DNA of 46,542 nt from assembly GCF_003336425.1 (NCBI RefSeq), contig NZ_QEIO01000031.1:1-46542 (forward strand), read 5' to 3'. Source of the DNA: Marinitenerispora sediminis (GTDB lineage: Bacteria > Actinomycetota > Actinomycetes > Streptosporangiales > Streptosporangiaceae). The notes beneath the pieces are model-generated. The model did no database searches. It saw only the letters and a program-made list of their open reading frames with translations, and was not told where the DNA came from. Made by a program: the position numbers and the translations under genes. Below, piece by piece: positions 31,993-40,221 of this stretch (the first letter of the stretch is position 1; each line of letters starts with the position of its first letter).

Positions 31993-32740
31993 GGTCCGGG
32001 AGGGCGGGCAGCCGCCGGGCATCAAGGAGCGCCGCAACGAGGAGCACTGGGCCGGCCGGCTCTACATGCGCGACATCTCGCCGTACGTGAGCACCGTGTT
32101 CGTCCGGCTGCGCGTGCCGCCGAACCCCATCACCTACCTGATGATGGCCTTCGGCGTCCTCGCCGGTGTGGTGCTCGCCTTCGGGGGCCTGTGGTCAGCG
32201 GTACTGGCCGCCGTGCTCGTGCAGGTGTACCTGCTGCTCGACTGCTCCGACGGCGAGGTCGCTCGCTACACCGGGCGCACCAGCGTCGCCGGCATCTACC
32301 TGGACCGCATCGGCCACTACCTCGCCGAGATCGCGCTGCTCATCGGGCTCGGCGTCCGGGCGCAGGGCGAGTTCGAGGCGGGCGGCTGGGTGGTCGCGGG
32401 CATGGCGGCGGCCATCGGCGCGGCGCTGATCAAGGTCGAGACCGACAACGTCGTCGTGGCGCGGGCCAAGGCCGGGCTGGGCGAGCACGTCTCGGAGGCG
32501 GCCATGCAGCCGCGCTCCGCCGGCCTCGGCCTGGCGCGCCGGGCCGCCTCGGCGCTGCGCTTCCACCGGGTGATCCAGGCGGTGGAACTGTCCCTGCTGG
32601 TGGTCGTCGCCGCGGTCGTGGACGCGGTCCGCGGCGACCTGCTGGCCACCCAGGTGCTCACGGTCGCGTGCGTGGCGGTCGCCGCGCTGCAGACCGTTCT
32701 GCACCTGGTCAGCGTGCTGGCCTCGCGCCGGCTGCACTGA
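31970..32740 (+). CDS. CDP-alcohol phosphatidyltransferase family protein
   Basis: A 256-residue membrane enzyme that joins a CDP-alcohol to an acceptor alcohol with loss of CMP. The active-site motif LLLDCSDGEVARYTGRTSVA then GIYLDRIGHYLAE gives D91, D94, G95, A98, R99, G108 and D112; the fourth position, normally Asp, is His116. Six membrane segments are visible, preceded by a cytoplasmic EEHWAGRLYMRDIS helix. ATG 31970 is preferred; GTG 31964 has better spacing to GGAG. It overlaps the dehydrogenase and ends the operon. Confidence 0.9.
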   Translation: MSKPSVAEVREGGQPPGIKERRNEEHWAGRLYMRDISPYVSTVFVRLRVPPNPITYLMMAFGVLAGVVLAFGGLWSAVLAAVLVQVYLLLDCSDGEVARYTGRTSVAGIYLDRIGHYLAEIALLIGLGVRAQGEFEAGGWVVAGMAAAIGAALIKVETDNVVVARAKAGLGEHVSEAAMQPRSAGLGLARRAASALRFHRVIQAVELSLLVVVAAVVDAVRGDLLATQVLTVACVAVAALQTVLHLVSVLASRRLH

Positions 32741-33052
32741 CCCGCCGGCCGGCCCCGTCCGCGGGGCCGGCCGCTATCCCGTCCGCGCGTCGCTCTCCCG
32801 GCGGCGCCGGCGGACCTTTACCCTCCCGTTAGCCGGGCACTGCGATCGTTGGCCACTGTTCCCGGTGTAGTCCATCTCTCGTCACGTCCACGAACGGTTC
32901 CCATGACCAGTCCTGTTCCCACTGGCGCCCGCGCGGAGGCCGTCGCACCCCGCGCAGCTGAGGCGCGACCGCGTACCGAACCCGGCAGCGAGGGGCTACC
33001 CTCCCGAACAGGCGGCCGGACCGACGGCCTCGTGCAGGGAGGTGCCCAGCGA
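32741..33052. other. Intergenic region with terminator, before glycosyltransferase
   Basis: A 312-base stretch. It contains the terminator hairpin at 32746-32773 and the promoter region of the next gene; the AT-richer piece 32815-32850 is the most likely promoter. The glycosyltransferase frame stays open back to 32849, but that part is low-complexity. Confidence 0.4.
32746..32773 (+). terminator. Terminator of the CDP-alcohol operon
   Basis: CGGCCGGCCCCG (32746-32757) and CGGGGCCGGCCG (32762-32773) are perfect 12-base arms with loop TCCG, five bases after the CDP-alcohol transferase stop. Confidence 0.7.
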
Positions 33053-33910
33053 GTGAAGATCTCGTGCGTGCTCCTCACCATGGGAAACCGGCCGGCCGAG
33101 CTCCGGCGCGCGATCAACAGCGTGCTGGAGCAGGAGGGGGTGGAGGTGGAGGTCGTCGTCGTGGGCAACGGCGCCGACCTTCCGGAGCTGCCCGACGGCG
33201 TGGTGGCCCTGCGGCTCCCCGAGAACGTCGGCATCCCCGAAGGGCGCAACCACGGGGTCAAGGTGTGCACGGGCGACATCGTGCTCTTCCTCGACGACGA
33301 CGGCTGGTACCGCTCGCGCGACCTCGCCCGGCACGTCCGGGACCGGTTCGCGGCCGACCCCGGCCTGGGGGCGATCTCGTTCCGCATCGCCGACCCCGAC
33401 GGCGGGCCGGACCAGCGCCGGCACGTGCCGCGGCTGCGCGTGGGCGACCCGCAGCGCTCCAGCCGGGTGACCACCTTCCTCGGCGGGGCGTCGGCGATCC
33501 GCCGCACCGCCTTCGAGCAGGGCGGCGGGCTGCCGGGCGCGTTCTTCTACGCCCACGAGGAGACCGACCTCGCCTGGCGGATCCTCGACGCCGGCTACCA
33601 CATCGACTACGACGCCGAGGCGGTCATGTACCACCCGGCGGTGGCACCGACCCGGCACGCCGACTTCTACCGGCTGAACGCGCGCAACCGGGTCTGGCTG
33701 GCGCGCCGGAACCTCCCGTGGCCGCTCGCGGCGGCCTACCTGGGGACCTGGATCGGGTTGACGGTGCTGCGCGAGCGCTCCGGGAGCGCGCTGCGCTCCT
33801 GGTTCGCCGGGTTCCGCGAGGGCTGGCGCACCGACGCGGGCGCGCGGACGCCGATCCGCTGGTCCACGGCCTGGCGGATGACCCGCATGGGCCGGCCGCC
33901 GATCATCTGA
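33053..33910 (+). CDS. Family 2 glycosyltransferase
   Basis: A 285-residue GT-A enzyme of the WfgS/rhamnosyltransferase-like type. KISCVLLTMGNRPAELRRAI, VVVVGNGADLP, LPENVGIPEGRNHGV, the metal-binding LFLDDDGWYR, GGASAIRRTAF and AHEETDLAWRILDAGY are visible. The C-terminal part is a short amphipathic tail, not a membrane domain. GTG 33053 is chosen because GGGAGG lies ten bases upstream and the conserved fold begins at once; ATG 32903 or GTG/TTG 32849 are open alternatives. It likely adds a sugar to the wall polymer. Confidence 0.88.
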   Translation: MKISCVLLTMGNRPAELRRAINSVLEQEGVEVEVVVVGNGADLPELPDGVVALRLPENVGIPEGRNHGVKVCTGDIVLFLDDDGWYRSRDLARHVRDRFAADPGLGAISFRIADPDGGPDQRRHVPRLRVGDPQRSSRVTTFLGGASAIRRTAFEQGGGLPGAFFYAHEETDLAWRILDAGYHIDYDAEAVMYHPAVAPTRHADFYRLNARNRVWLARRNLPWPLAAAYLGTWIGLTVLRERSGSALRSWFAGFREGWRTDAGARTPIRWSTAWRMTRMGRPPII

Positions 33911-33971
33911 GGTCCGGCTGCCGAGGGGGGCGTCGGGACCGCCGCGCGGCCCGGCGCGCCCCCTGCCGCGG

Positions 33972-34583
33972 TCAGAGCTCGCTCACGACCTCGTCGTAGC
34001 CGAGCCGGGGCAGCCGCCGCGGGAACCAGGCGTCCGGGCCGGGCCGGCCGATGTTGACCACGAGCACGGTCTTGTACCGCCCGTCGGTGAAGAACTCCTT
34101 GTCGACGGCCTCGGAGTCGTAGCCGGTCATGGGGCCGGCGGCCAGTCCGGCGGCGCGGACCGCGATGATGAAGTAGCCGGCCTGCAGCGCCGCGTTGAAG
34201 GTCCCCTTCTCCTGGCGGACCGCGGGGTCGGCGAAGGACTCCCGGATCCGCTCGGCGCGGTCGGGGAAGAAGGTGTCCGCCTTCTCGTGGAAGTCGGTGT
34301 CGACCGCGAGGATCGCGGTGAGCGGCGCGGTCCGGGTCTTGGCCCGGTTCCCCTCGGCCATGTGCCGCACCAGGCGCTCGCGGCTCTCGGCCGAGCGCAG
34401 CAGCACCACCCGCAGCGGCTGGGAGTTGAGCGCGGTGGGGCCGTACTTCACGAGACCGTGGATCGCGCGCACCTGCTCCTCGGTCACCGGCTCGTCGGTG
34501 AAGGTGTTGGCGGTGCGGGCCTCGCGGAACAGCAGGTCCTGGGCCTCCGCGTCCAGGCTCAGTGGTTCGGTGACATGGGGCAT
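33972..34583 (-). CDS. Nitroreductase family protein, RutE/HadB type
   Basis: A 203-residue FMN-dependent NAD(P)H oxidoreductase. The order LLFREARTANTFTDEPVTEE, KYGPTALNSQPLRVVLLRS, AVDTDFHEK, AALQAGYFIIAVRAAGLAAG and PMTGYDSEAVDKEFF matches malonic semialdehyde reductase RutE and related nitroreductases. No rut genes are nearby, so the substrate is open. ATG 34583 has GGAGGAGC five bases upstream. A CTTCC-GT-GGAAG inverted repeat at 34636-34647 lies in its promoter region. Confidence 0.88.
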   Translation of the reverse strand: MPHVTEPLSLDAEAQDLLFREARTANTFTDEPVTEEQVRAIHGLVKYGPTALNSQPLRVVLLRSAESRERLVRHMAEGNRAKTRTAPLTAILAVDTDFHEKADTFFPDRAERIRESFADPAVRQEKGTFNAALQAGYFIIAVRAAGLAAGPMTGYDSEAVDKEFFTDGRYKTVLVVNIGRPGPDAWFPRRLPRLGYDEVVSEL

Positions 34584-35482
34584 GGCGCTCCTCCGGCATG
34601 GTCGCTTCCGTCTGAGATCACTTCGCAGAACTTGTCTTCCGTGGAAGGTATTCCGGGTGGGGGCGGAGAGTGGCGGACGCCACCGGGCCGGCGTGGGCGA
34701 AACGCCGCTGGTCGTGTGCGGCCCACGCGGGTCACGGCCCGGCGCGGCCGGTACCGCACCGGGATCGGGGGCCGCGCGGTGGCCGGTTAGGGGGCGGCTC
34801 GGCGAACGCGCCCGCGCGGGAGGAGCCCGGGACGGTTTCCGGCCGGGGTCCGCGCGGCCCCCGGGGCGCCCGGCGCGCTTCCGCCGGCGGCGCGGGACTC
34901 CCGCGGGACCGTGTCGGGCCACCGCCCGGCTCACCGGGCCCCAAGAGCCGCTCCACGCCCGCCCGCTCCGCCGTTTCCACCCGGTGGCCGCCGCGGCGCC
35001 GCCCGTGCCACCTGCCGGGGAGGCCGACACCGTCAGCGCCGTCAGCGCCGCAAGTGGCCGCCTGCCGCCAGCGGAGGTCGCCATGGCGCGCCCGGAAGGC
35101 CCGGCTCGCCGCGGTGATCAGGGAACCGGGCCGGTCGCAGGACAGACCGCCCGGCACTTCGTGCGCGTCGCCGCTGGGAGGAGGGCGGACGCCCCGGCCG
35201 GGGGGACTCCGGGGGCCGCTGCCGCTGGCGCGTGCCCGCGCCGGACGCCGTCGCGGGGGAGCGTCGGCCTGGTGCCGCACCATGGCGGGCGGGCCGGACG
35301 GGGCGAACGAGGACCTCGTCCCGGAGTCAGCCGCCAGGTAGGCGTTCTCGGCTCGGTACCTGCCGCCGAACCCGCACCGATCGTCCGTGCGGAGGCTTCG
35401 CCTTCGGAGGTGCTGCCCGGGCGTACCAGCGGGAACCGGGTGCCGCGTCCGTGCCGGGTGGGCGGCGCCTTCGCCGCGGACC
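34584..35482. other. Long gene-free region
   Basis: No convincing gene in 899 bases. Long open frames exist on both strands but read as Arg/Pro/Gly-rich shadows. Visible items are the small inverted repeat CTTCC/GGAAG (34636-34647) near the nitroreductase start and a tandem GTCAGCGCC (about 35033-35050). The region separates two convergently organised envelope blocks and may be a decayed gene. Confidence 0.5.
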
Positions 35483-36703
35483 TCAGAGCCCGGTGGGGGA
35501 CCAGACCGCGTCCTGGCCGGCGGTCGGCAGCACCGGCAACCGGCCGCCCATGTCGCGCGGGCCGCGCCTCCGCTCCTGGAGCGGGAGCGCCGCGGCGGGG
35601 TGCGCCGAGGCGTCCGCCGCCCCGGCCCACTCCTCCAGCTGCCGGACGAAGGCCCGGGCCTGCACCGGCCAGTGGTAGCGGTCGCGGGCGATCTGGTGCC
35701 CGGTGCGCGCGTAGTCCTCGCGCATCCGGGCATCGTCGCGCAGCCGCAGTACCGCCGCGGCCGCGGCGGCCGGGTCGCCGAACGGCACCACCATGCCGCA
35801 GGGGCCCTGCGGCTGGCCGGTCACCAGGGCGGTCGCGGCGGGGTTCGGCGAGGTCACCACGGGCAGCCCGTGCGCCATGTACTCGACCACCTTGGTGGGC
35901 ATCGAGTGCCGGTAGTTCGGGGTGTCGTGCAGCAGGCAGATTCCGGCCAGCGCGCCGCTGACCATCCGCAGTGCCTGGTCGTTGGGCACGAAACCGTACC
36001 AGCGGACCGCGTCGTTCAGCTGGGCGTCGCGCAGCAGCGGCCGGGTCTGCGGGTCCGCCGCGCCGATGATCTCCACCCGCACCCCGTGCGGACGGAGCAG
36101 CCGGCCGAGCTCCACCAGTTCGGCGGCGCCGCGCGCCCGGGAGAGCTGGCCGAGGTAGACGACGCGGTCGTCGCCCGGTGGCCGGCTCGGCAGCTCCGGT
36201 ACGTCGGTGGTGTTGGGAACCACCGGGTGCGGCAGCGCGAACCGGTCGCGGTACCCCTCCTCGGCGAGCAGCAGGTGCATGCGGCGCTCGGCCCGCCGCT
36301 CCACCGCGCGCACCACCGGGGCGAGCGGCCGACGCAGAGGTCCCGGCAGCCACGGCTTGGTGAGCAGCGCGGCGGCGGTGTCCTCGTGCACGTCCCAGAC
36401 CGTGGGAGGGCGGTGCCGCGGCAGCGCGAGGTGCAGTTCGGGGTCGTGGAAGAGCAGCAGGTCGGCCCCGGGGGCGTGCTCGGCCAGCGCGGTGCGGGCA
36501 GCGCGCAGCGCCCCGATCCGGCGGCGGCCGGCCGCGCGCGGCACGTCGATCGCGGTGAGCTCCGGCCAGGGCGTGACGTTGCGGGCCCGGAAGGGCGCCA
36601 TGTAGGTGACGCGGTGCCCGGCGTCGAGCAGCGCGCGGATCTGGCGGTGCAGGATGCGCGCGTCCTCGGGATGGTGCACCACGGTGGCCACGAGTGCGTG
36701 CAT
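35483..36703 (-). CDS. Family 4 glycosyltransferase
   Basis: A 406-residue GT-B enzyme. The N-terminal half has TVVHHPEDARILHRQIRALL and LLLFHDPELHLALP, the linker VWDVHEDTAAALL. The donor-binding half has VVYLGQLSRARGAAELVELG, VEIIGAADPQTRPLL, WYGFVPNDQA and the catalytic Glu region PTKVVEYMAHGLPVVTSPNP. It is a retaining transferase, probably acting on wall polysaccharide precursors. ATG 36703 has GGTGAGGAG close upstream. It lies 321 bases downstream of the wecC-like gene in the same direction. Confidence 0.9.
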   Translation of the reverse strand: MHALVATVVHHPEDARILHRQIRALLDAGHRVTYMAPFRARNVTPWPELTAIDVPRAAGRRRIGALRAARTALAEHAPGADLLLFHDPELHLALPRHRPPTVWDVHEDTAAALLTKPWLPGPLRRPLAPVVRAVERRAERRMHLLLAEEGYRDRFALPHPVVPNTTDVPELPSRPPGDDRVVYLGQLSRARGAAELVELGRLLRPHGVRVEIIGAADPQTRPLLRDAQLNDAVRWYGFVPNDQALRMVSGALAGICLLHDTPNYRHSMPTKVVEYMAHGLPVVTSPNPAATALVTGQPQGPCGMVVPFGDPAAAAAAVLRLRDDARMREDYARTGHQIARDRYHWPVQARAFVRQLEEWAGAADASAHPAAALPLQERRRGPRDMGGRLPVLPTAGQDAVWSPTGL

Positions 36704-37024
36704 GGGTCTCCTCACCTGCCCTTCCGAATAGCCGCCCTGTAACGGGCGGCGCGCCTGGCCGCCACGCTAGGGAGCCGGGGAAACAGCACGTGAAAAGCCG
36801 GGTTACGGCAAGGCGTGACCGGAGTGAATCCCCGGATCACGGGCGCGGTGGGCGCGTCTCCCCGCAACCGGGCAGAACGCGCCGCAACTCCGCACAACGC
36901 CCATGGTCCACCACGGGGTGCGGCCCGGCCCGCCCGGGCCGGGCACCCGGACGGCGCCGGGGCTCGGGCAGCGCCCGGTTCGGCCGGGCGCCCGGAATTC
37001 CGTCCGGGCGCCCGGAGGCGGCCG
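36704..37024. other. Intergenic region between wecC-like and glycosyltransferase genes
   Basis: A 321-base gap that holds the terminator pair at 36984-37015 and, nearer the glycosyltransferase, its own promoter region (about 36720-36830, AT-richer). No gene is supported. Confidence 0.45.
36984..37015 (-). terminator. Terminator after the wecC-like gene
   Basis: CCGGGCGCCCGG occurs twice (36984-36995 and 37004-37015), self-complementary and mutually complementary across an 8-base loop. It lies ten bases beyond the stop of the leftward dehydrogenase. Confidence 0.55.
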
Positions 37025-38347
37025 TCAGAGCACCTGCACGCCCTCGCGGGTGATCGACGCTGTGGTGCGCAGGTCGCTGGGCCCCTCGGGCGCCAGCCGG
37101 CGCAGCACCCCGCGGGTGTCCAGCAGCATGCGGGCGTGCTCGGTGAGCAGCTCCGACCGGTACTCGCGGTGGTCGGTCAGCAGGATGGCGAGGTCGGCCT
37201 CGGCCAGCGCCCGCTCCAGGTCGGTGGCACGCTCGACCTGCTCGCCGTTGACCGACCACTCCGCCACGTGCGGGTCGTGGTAGGTGAGGTGCGCGCCCTT
37301 GGCGGCGAGCTTGCGGGCGACCGGCCGGGCCGGCGACTCGCGCTGGTCGGCGATGTCGGCCTTGTAGGTGACGCCGAGCAGCAGCACCTTCGAACGGGAC
37401 AGCGCCAGCCCGGCGTCGTTGAGCATCTCCTGGGCGCGCTGCAGCACGAAGGAGGGCATCCGGGCGTTGATCTCCTGGGCCAGCTCGACGAACCGGAACG
37501 GGTAGCCCAGCGTCTTGACCTTGTAGGACAGGTAGTTCGGGTCGATCGGGATGCAGTGCCCGCCGACCCCCGGACCCGGGTAGAACGCCTGGAAGCCGAA
37601 CGGCTTGGTGGCCGCGCAGGCGATGGCGTCCCACAGGTCGACGTCGAGCTCCTGGCAGAAGATCGCCATCTCGTTCACCAGCGCGATGTTGACGTGCCGG
37701 TAGGTGTTCTCCAGCAGCTTGGCCATCTCGGCCTCGCGGGTCCCGCGCGCCTGCACCACGGTCTGCACGAACTTGCCGTAGAACGCCGCGGCCGTCGCGC
37801 CGCAGGTCTCCGTCAGGCCGCCCACGACCTTGGGGGTGTTGGCGACCCCGAAGGTCGGGTTGCCCGGGTCGATCCGCTCGGGCGAGAAGGCGAGGTGGAA
37901 GTCCTCGCCCGCCACCAGGCCGGACTCCTCCAGGATCGGGCGGACGACCTCCTCGGTGGTGCCCGGGTAGGTGGTCGACTCCAGGATCACCAGGGTGCCC
38001 GGCCGCAGGTGGGCGGCGATGGAGCGGGCGGCGGCGGTGACGGCGCCGAGGTCGGGGCCGCCCTCGGCCGACAGCGGGGTCGGCACGCAGATGACGACCG
38101 TGTTCGCCTGGGCGAGTACGGCGGGGTCCGTCGTGGCCTGGAAGCCGGCCTCGCGCATCGCGGCCACGTCGGCCTCGGACAGGTCGTCGATGTGCGACCG
38201 GCCCGCGGTCAGCCCCTCGACCACCCGCGTGCTGACATCCAGGCCGGCGACCCGCAGGCCGACCCGGGTGGCCTCGTGCGCCAGCGGAAGACCCACGTAG
38301 CCGAGCCCGATGACGGCCAGATCGTAAGTGGAGGTTGCGACGTCCAC
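37025..38347 (-). CDS. Nucleotide sugar dehydrogenase, WecC/WbpA type
   Basis: A 440-residue dehydrogenase oxidising a UDP-HexNAc to its uronic acid, with two NAD. VIGLGYVGLPLAHEATRVGL (13-32) is the NAD fold; AEMAKLLENTYRHVNIALVN (206-225) the central helix typical of the WecC/WbpA branch; catalytic Cys265 in GPGVGGHCIPIDPN; C-terminal LLLGVTYKADIADQRESPAR. Next to the UDP-GlcNAc 2-epimerase gene the likely product is UDP-ManNAcA, but UDP-GlcNAcA (WbpA) is also possible. GTG 38347 has GAGGGGG upstream. Probably cotranscribed with the glycosyltransferase 64 bases upstream. Confidence 0.9.
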   Translation of the reverse strand: MDVATSTYDLAVIGLGYVGLPLAHEATRVGLRVAGLDVSTRVVEGLTAGRSHIDDLSEADVAAMREAGFQATTDPAVLAQANTVVICVPTPLSAEGGPDLGAVTAAARSIAAHLRPGTLVILESTTYPGTTEEVVRPILEESGLVAGEDFHLAFSPERIDPGNPTFGVANTPKVVGGLTETCGATAAAFYGKFVQTVVQARGTREAEMAKLLENTYRHVNIALVNEMAIFCQELDVDLWDAIACAATKPFGFQAFYPGPGVGGHCIPIDPNYLSYKVKTLGYPFRFVELAQEINARMPSFVLQRAQEMLNDAGLALSRSKVLLLGVTYKADIADQRESPARPVARKLAAKGAHLTYHDPHVAEWSVNGEQVERATDLERALAEADLAILLTDHREYRSELLTEHARMLLDTRGVLRRLAPEGPSDLRTTASITREGVQVL

Positions 38348-38411
38348 GGAGGTCCCCCTCGCGTCTTGTGGTCAGGCGGCAGGACGGCCGTTTCGGGATA
38401 GACGCCGGGCG

Positions 38412-40142
38412 TCAGCCGGAAGTTGGCTGTCCTGGTACGCGGTGGCCTGGTCTGGACAATTGCTCGGAAATGGCGGAATACGCCGTGATGTAGCGGTAAG
38501 CCGCGGCGGTCCAGGTCCGATCGCGTCCGACCCGTTCACGTGCGGCATCGCCGTACGCGGCCCGCAGTTCGGGACTGTAGAACAGGCGTTCCAGACAAAT
38601 CGACAGAGCTTCGGAGTCGTCCGGAGGAATTAACTCGCCGGTCACCCCCGGTTCCACGACCTCCCGCAGCGCGGCGAGGTCGCTCGCCACCACCGGCAGC
38701 CCGCCGGCCATCGCCTCCACGGGCTTCAGCGGGGTCACCAGCCGGCTGACCCGCTCGTCGCGCCGCGGCACCGCGAACACGTCCATCGCCGCGTGGTGGT
38801 CGCGCACCTCGGTCGCCGGCACCCGGCCGGGGAAGTGCGCGGCGCCGCCCAGTCCGGCCTCGTCCGCCCGCCGGCGCAGCGCCGCCAGCTCGGGGCCGTC
38901 GCCGACGATCAGGACGTGCGCCGGGACGCCCCGCGCCCGCAGCAGCGCGATGGCGTCGACCAGCGTGGTCAGCCCCTCGTAGCCGTAGCAGCTGGTCGTG
39001 GTGCCGACCACGAACGCGTCGGCCGGCACGCCCAGGTGCGCCCGCCGCCGCGCGCCGTCCGGCAGCGGCAGCAGGAACTCCTCGTCCACGGCGTTGGGGA
39101 TGACGACCACCCGGTCCTCCGGTACGCCGCGCGCGACGATGTCGGCCCGCATCGTCTCGCCCAGCGTCACCACCAGGTCGGCGCCCAGCATGCACGCCGT
39201 CTCGCGCTCCCGCTCCGCCTGGTAGAACGCGTCCGCCACGCTGCGCGCCGGGTCGCGCGACAGCCACGACTCCTCCAGGAAACCCCGGACCTCGTAGACC
39301 ACCGGCAGCCCGAACCCGCGGCCCAGCTCCAGCGCCAGCCGCCCGTTGCGGTGGTTGCTCGCCGCGTGCAGGACCTGCGGGCGCAGCCGCTCCACCAGCC
39401 GGCCGGTCAGGCGCAGCGACGTCCGCAGCTCCGCCGCGGCGTCGCGCGGCGCCGTCCACGGCAGTATCCGGTGGTAGGCGACCCCGTCCAGCTCCAGGCG
39501 GCGCCGCGTGTCGGGCACCCCCTTGGTCAGCGGGTAGCCCAGCCGGGTCAGCACGTGCGGATCGAGGCCGGCGGCCCGCTGGCCGAGGGCGATCCGGTGC
39601 GTGCGCTGGGTGTAGCCGGCGTTGGTGTGCGGCAGCGCGTTCGTGACCACGTGCAGTACCCGACCGTTCACCACGGCGTCGCGCGGCGTTCGCCGCCGCA
39701 CGGTTACGCTGGCGGCGTTCCACTGGTCAGGCGCGTCGTCCGGGGCCACGCGTCCCGTCTTGACCGCCAACCGGTGCGCCAGCCCGGCTCGGCGCCGGCC
39801 TTCGGGCAGACTCGCCAGGAGTTCGGTCGCGAGCCCGGGCTGTTCGACGGCTATGGTGAACGCGGCCAGTCGGGCCAGGTGTCGGGGGGAAGCGTCATGG
39901 GCGGCGCGGCGGACGGTCTCCAGGACGTCCGCGCGGTGGCCCGCGTCCCACAGCGCGTAGGCCCGGGGCAGCCCGCCGAGCCGGCCGCCCGCGCGGCGCG
40001 CCCCGCGGCGCAGCGGGCCCGGCAGCAGCCGGAGGGCCAGCAGCGGCAGCCGCGCGGGCTCGTCCCGCAGGTGCCGCCAGGTCAGGGTCGCGGTGAAGGT
40101 GCCCGCTTTCACGATGTTGCGCACGGCCAGGAATGAAACCAC
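38412..40142 (-). CDS. Family 4 glycosyltransferase with N-terminal extension
   Basis: A 576-residue enzyme. About 190 N-terminal residues are a helical, repeat-like extension not usual in GT4 enzymes (RHLARLAAFTIAVEQPGLAT, ELLASLPEGRRRAGLAHRLA). The GT-B part (about 190-560) has LHVVTNALPHTNAGYTQRTH (sugar-acceptor loop), VYEVRGFLEESW, VIPNAVDEEFLLPLPDG, FVVGTTTSCYGYEGLTTLVD, LIVGDGPELAALRR and PLKPVEAMAGGLPVVASDL with the catalytic Glu. GTG 40142 has GGGAGG about ten bases upstream. It is divergent from wecB and upstream of the wecC-like gene. Confidence 0.88.
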   Translation of the reverse strand: MVSFLAVRNIVKAGTFTATLTWRHLRDEPARLPLLALRLLPGPLRRGARRAGGRLGGLPRAYALWDAGHRADVLETVRRAAHDASPRHLARLAAFTIAVEQPGLATELLASLPEGRRRAGLAHRLAVKTGRVAPDDAPDQWNAASVTVRRRTPRDAVVNGRVLHVVTNALPHTNAGYTQRTHRIALGQRAAGLDPHVLTRLGYPLTKGVPDTRRRLELDGVAYHRILPWTAPRDAAAELRTSLRLTGRLVERLRPQVLHAASNHRNGRLALELGRGFGLPVVYEVRGFLEESWLSRDPARSVADAFYQAERERETACMLGADLVVTLGETMRADIVARGVPEDRVVVIPNAVDEEFLLPLPDGARRRAHLGVPADAFVVGTTTSCYGYEGLTTLVDAIALLRARGVPAHVLIVGDGPELAALRRRADEAGLGGAAHFPGRVPATEVRDHHAAMDVFAVPRRDERVSRLVTPLKPVEAMAGGLPVVASDLAALREVVEPGVTGELIPPDDSEALSICLERLFYSPELRAAYGDAARERVGRDRTWTAAAYRYITAYSAISEQLSRPGHRVPGQPTSG

Positions 40143-40221
40143 GCCAGAGTGACCTCCCGGTGACGCCACGGCGTCGCGCACGGGACGTCGGAGGATGTTC
40201 GCGAAGGGAAGTCGATTACCG

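Noticed and set aside
32849-33052. N-terminal extension of the second GT2 protein
   Set aside because: Low-complexity Ala/Arg/Pro stretch; good ribosome site and the conserved fold both point to GTG 33053.
34195-35961. 588-codon plus-strand open frame
   Set aside because: Antisense to the nitroreductase and GT4 genes; Arg/Pro-rich shadow of high-GC DNA.
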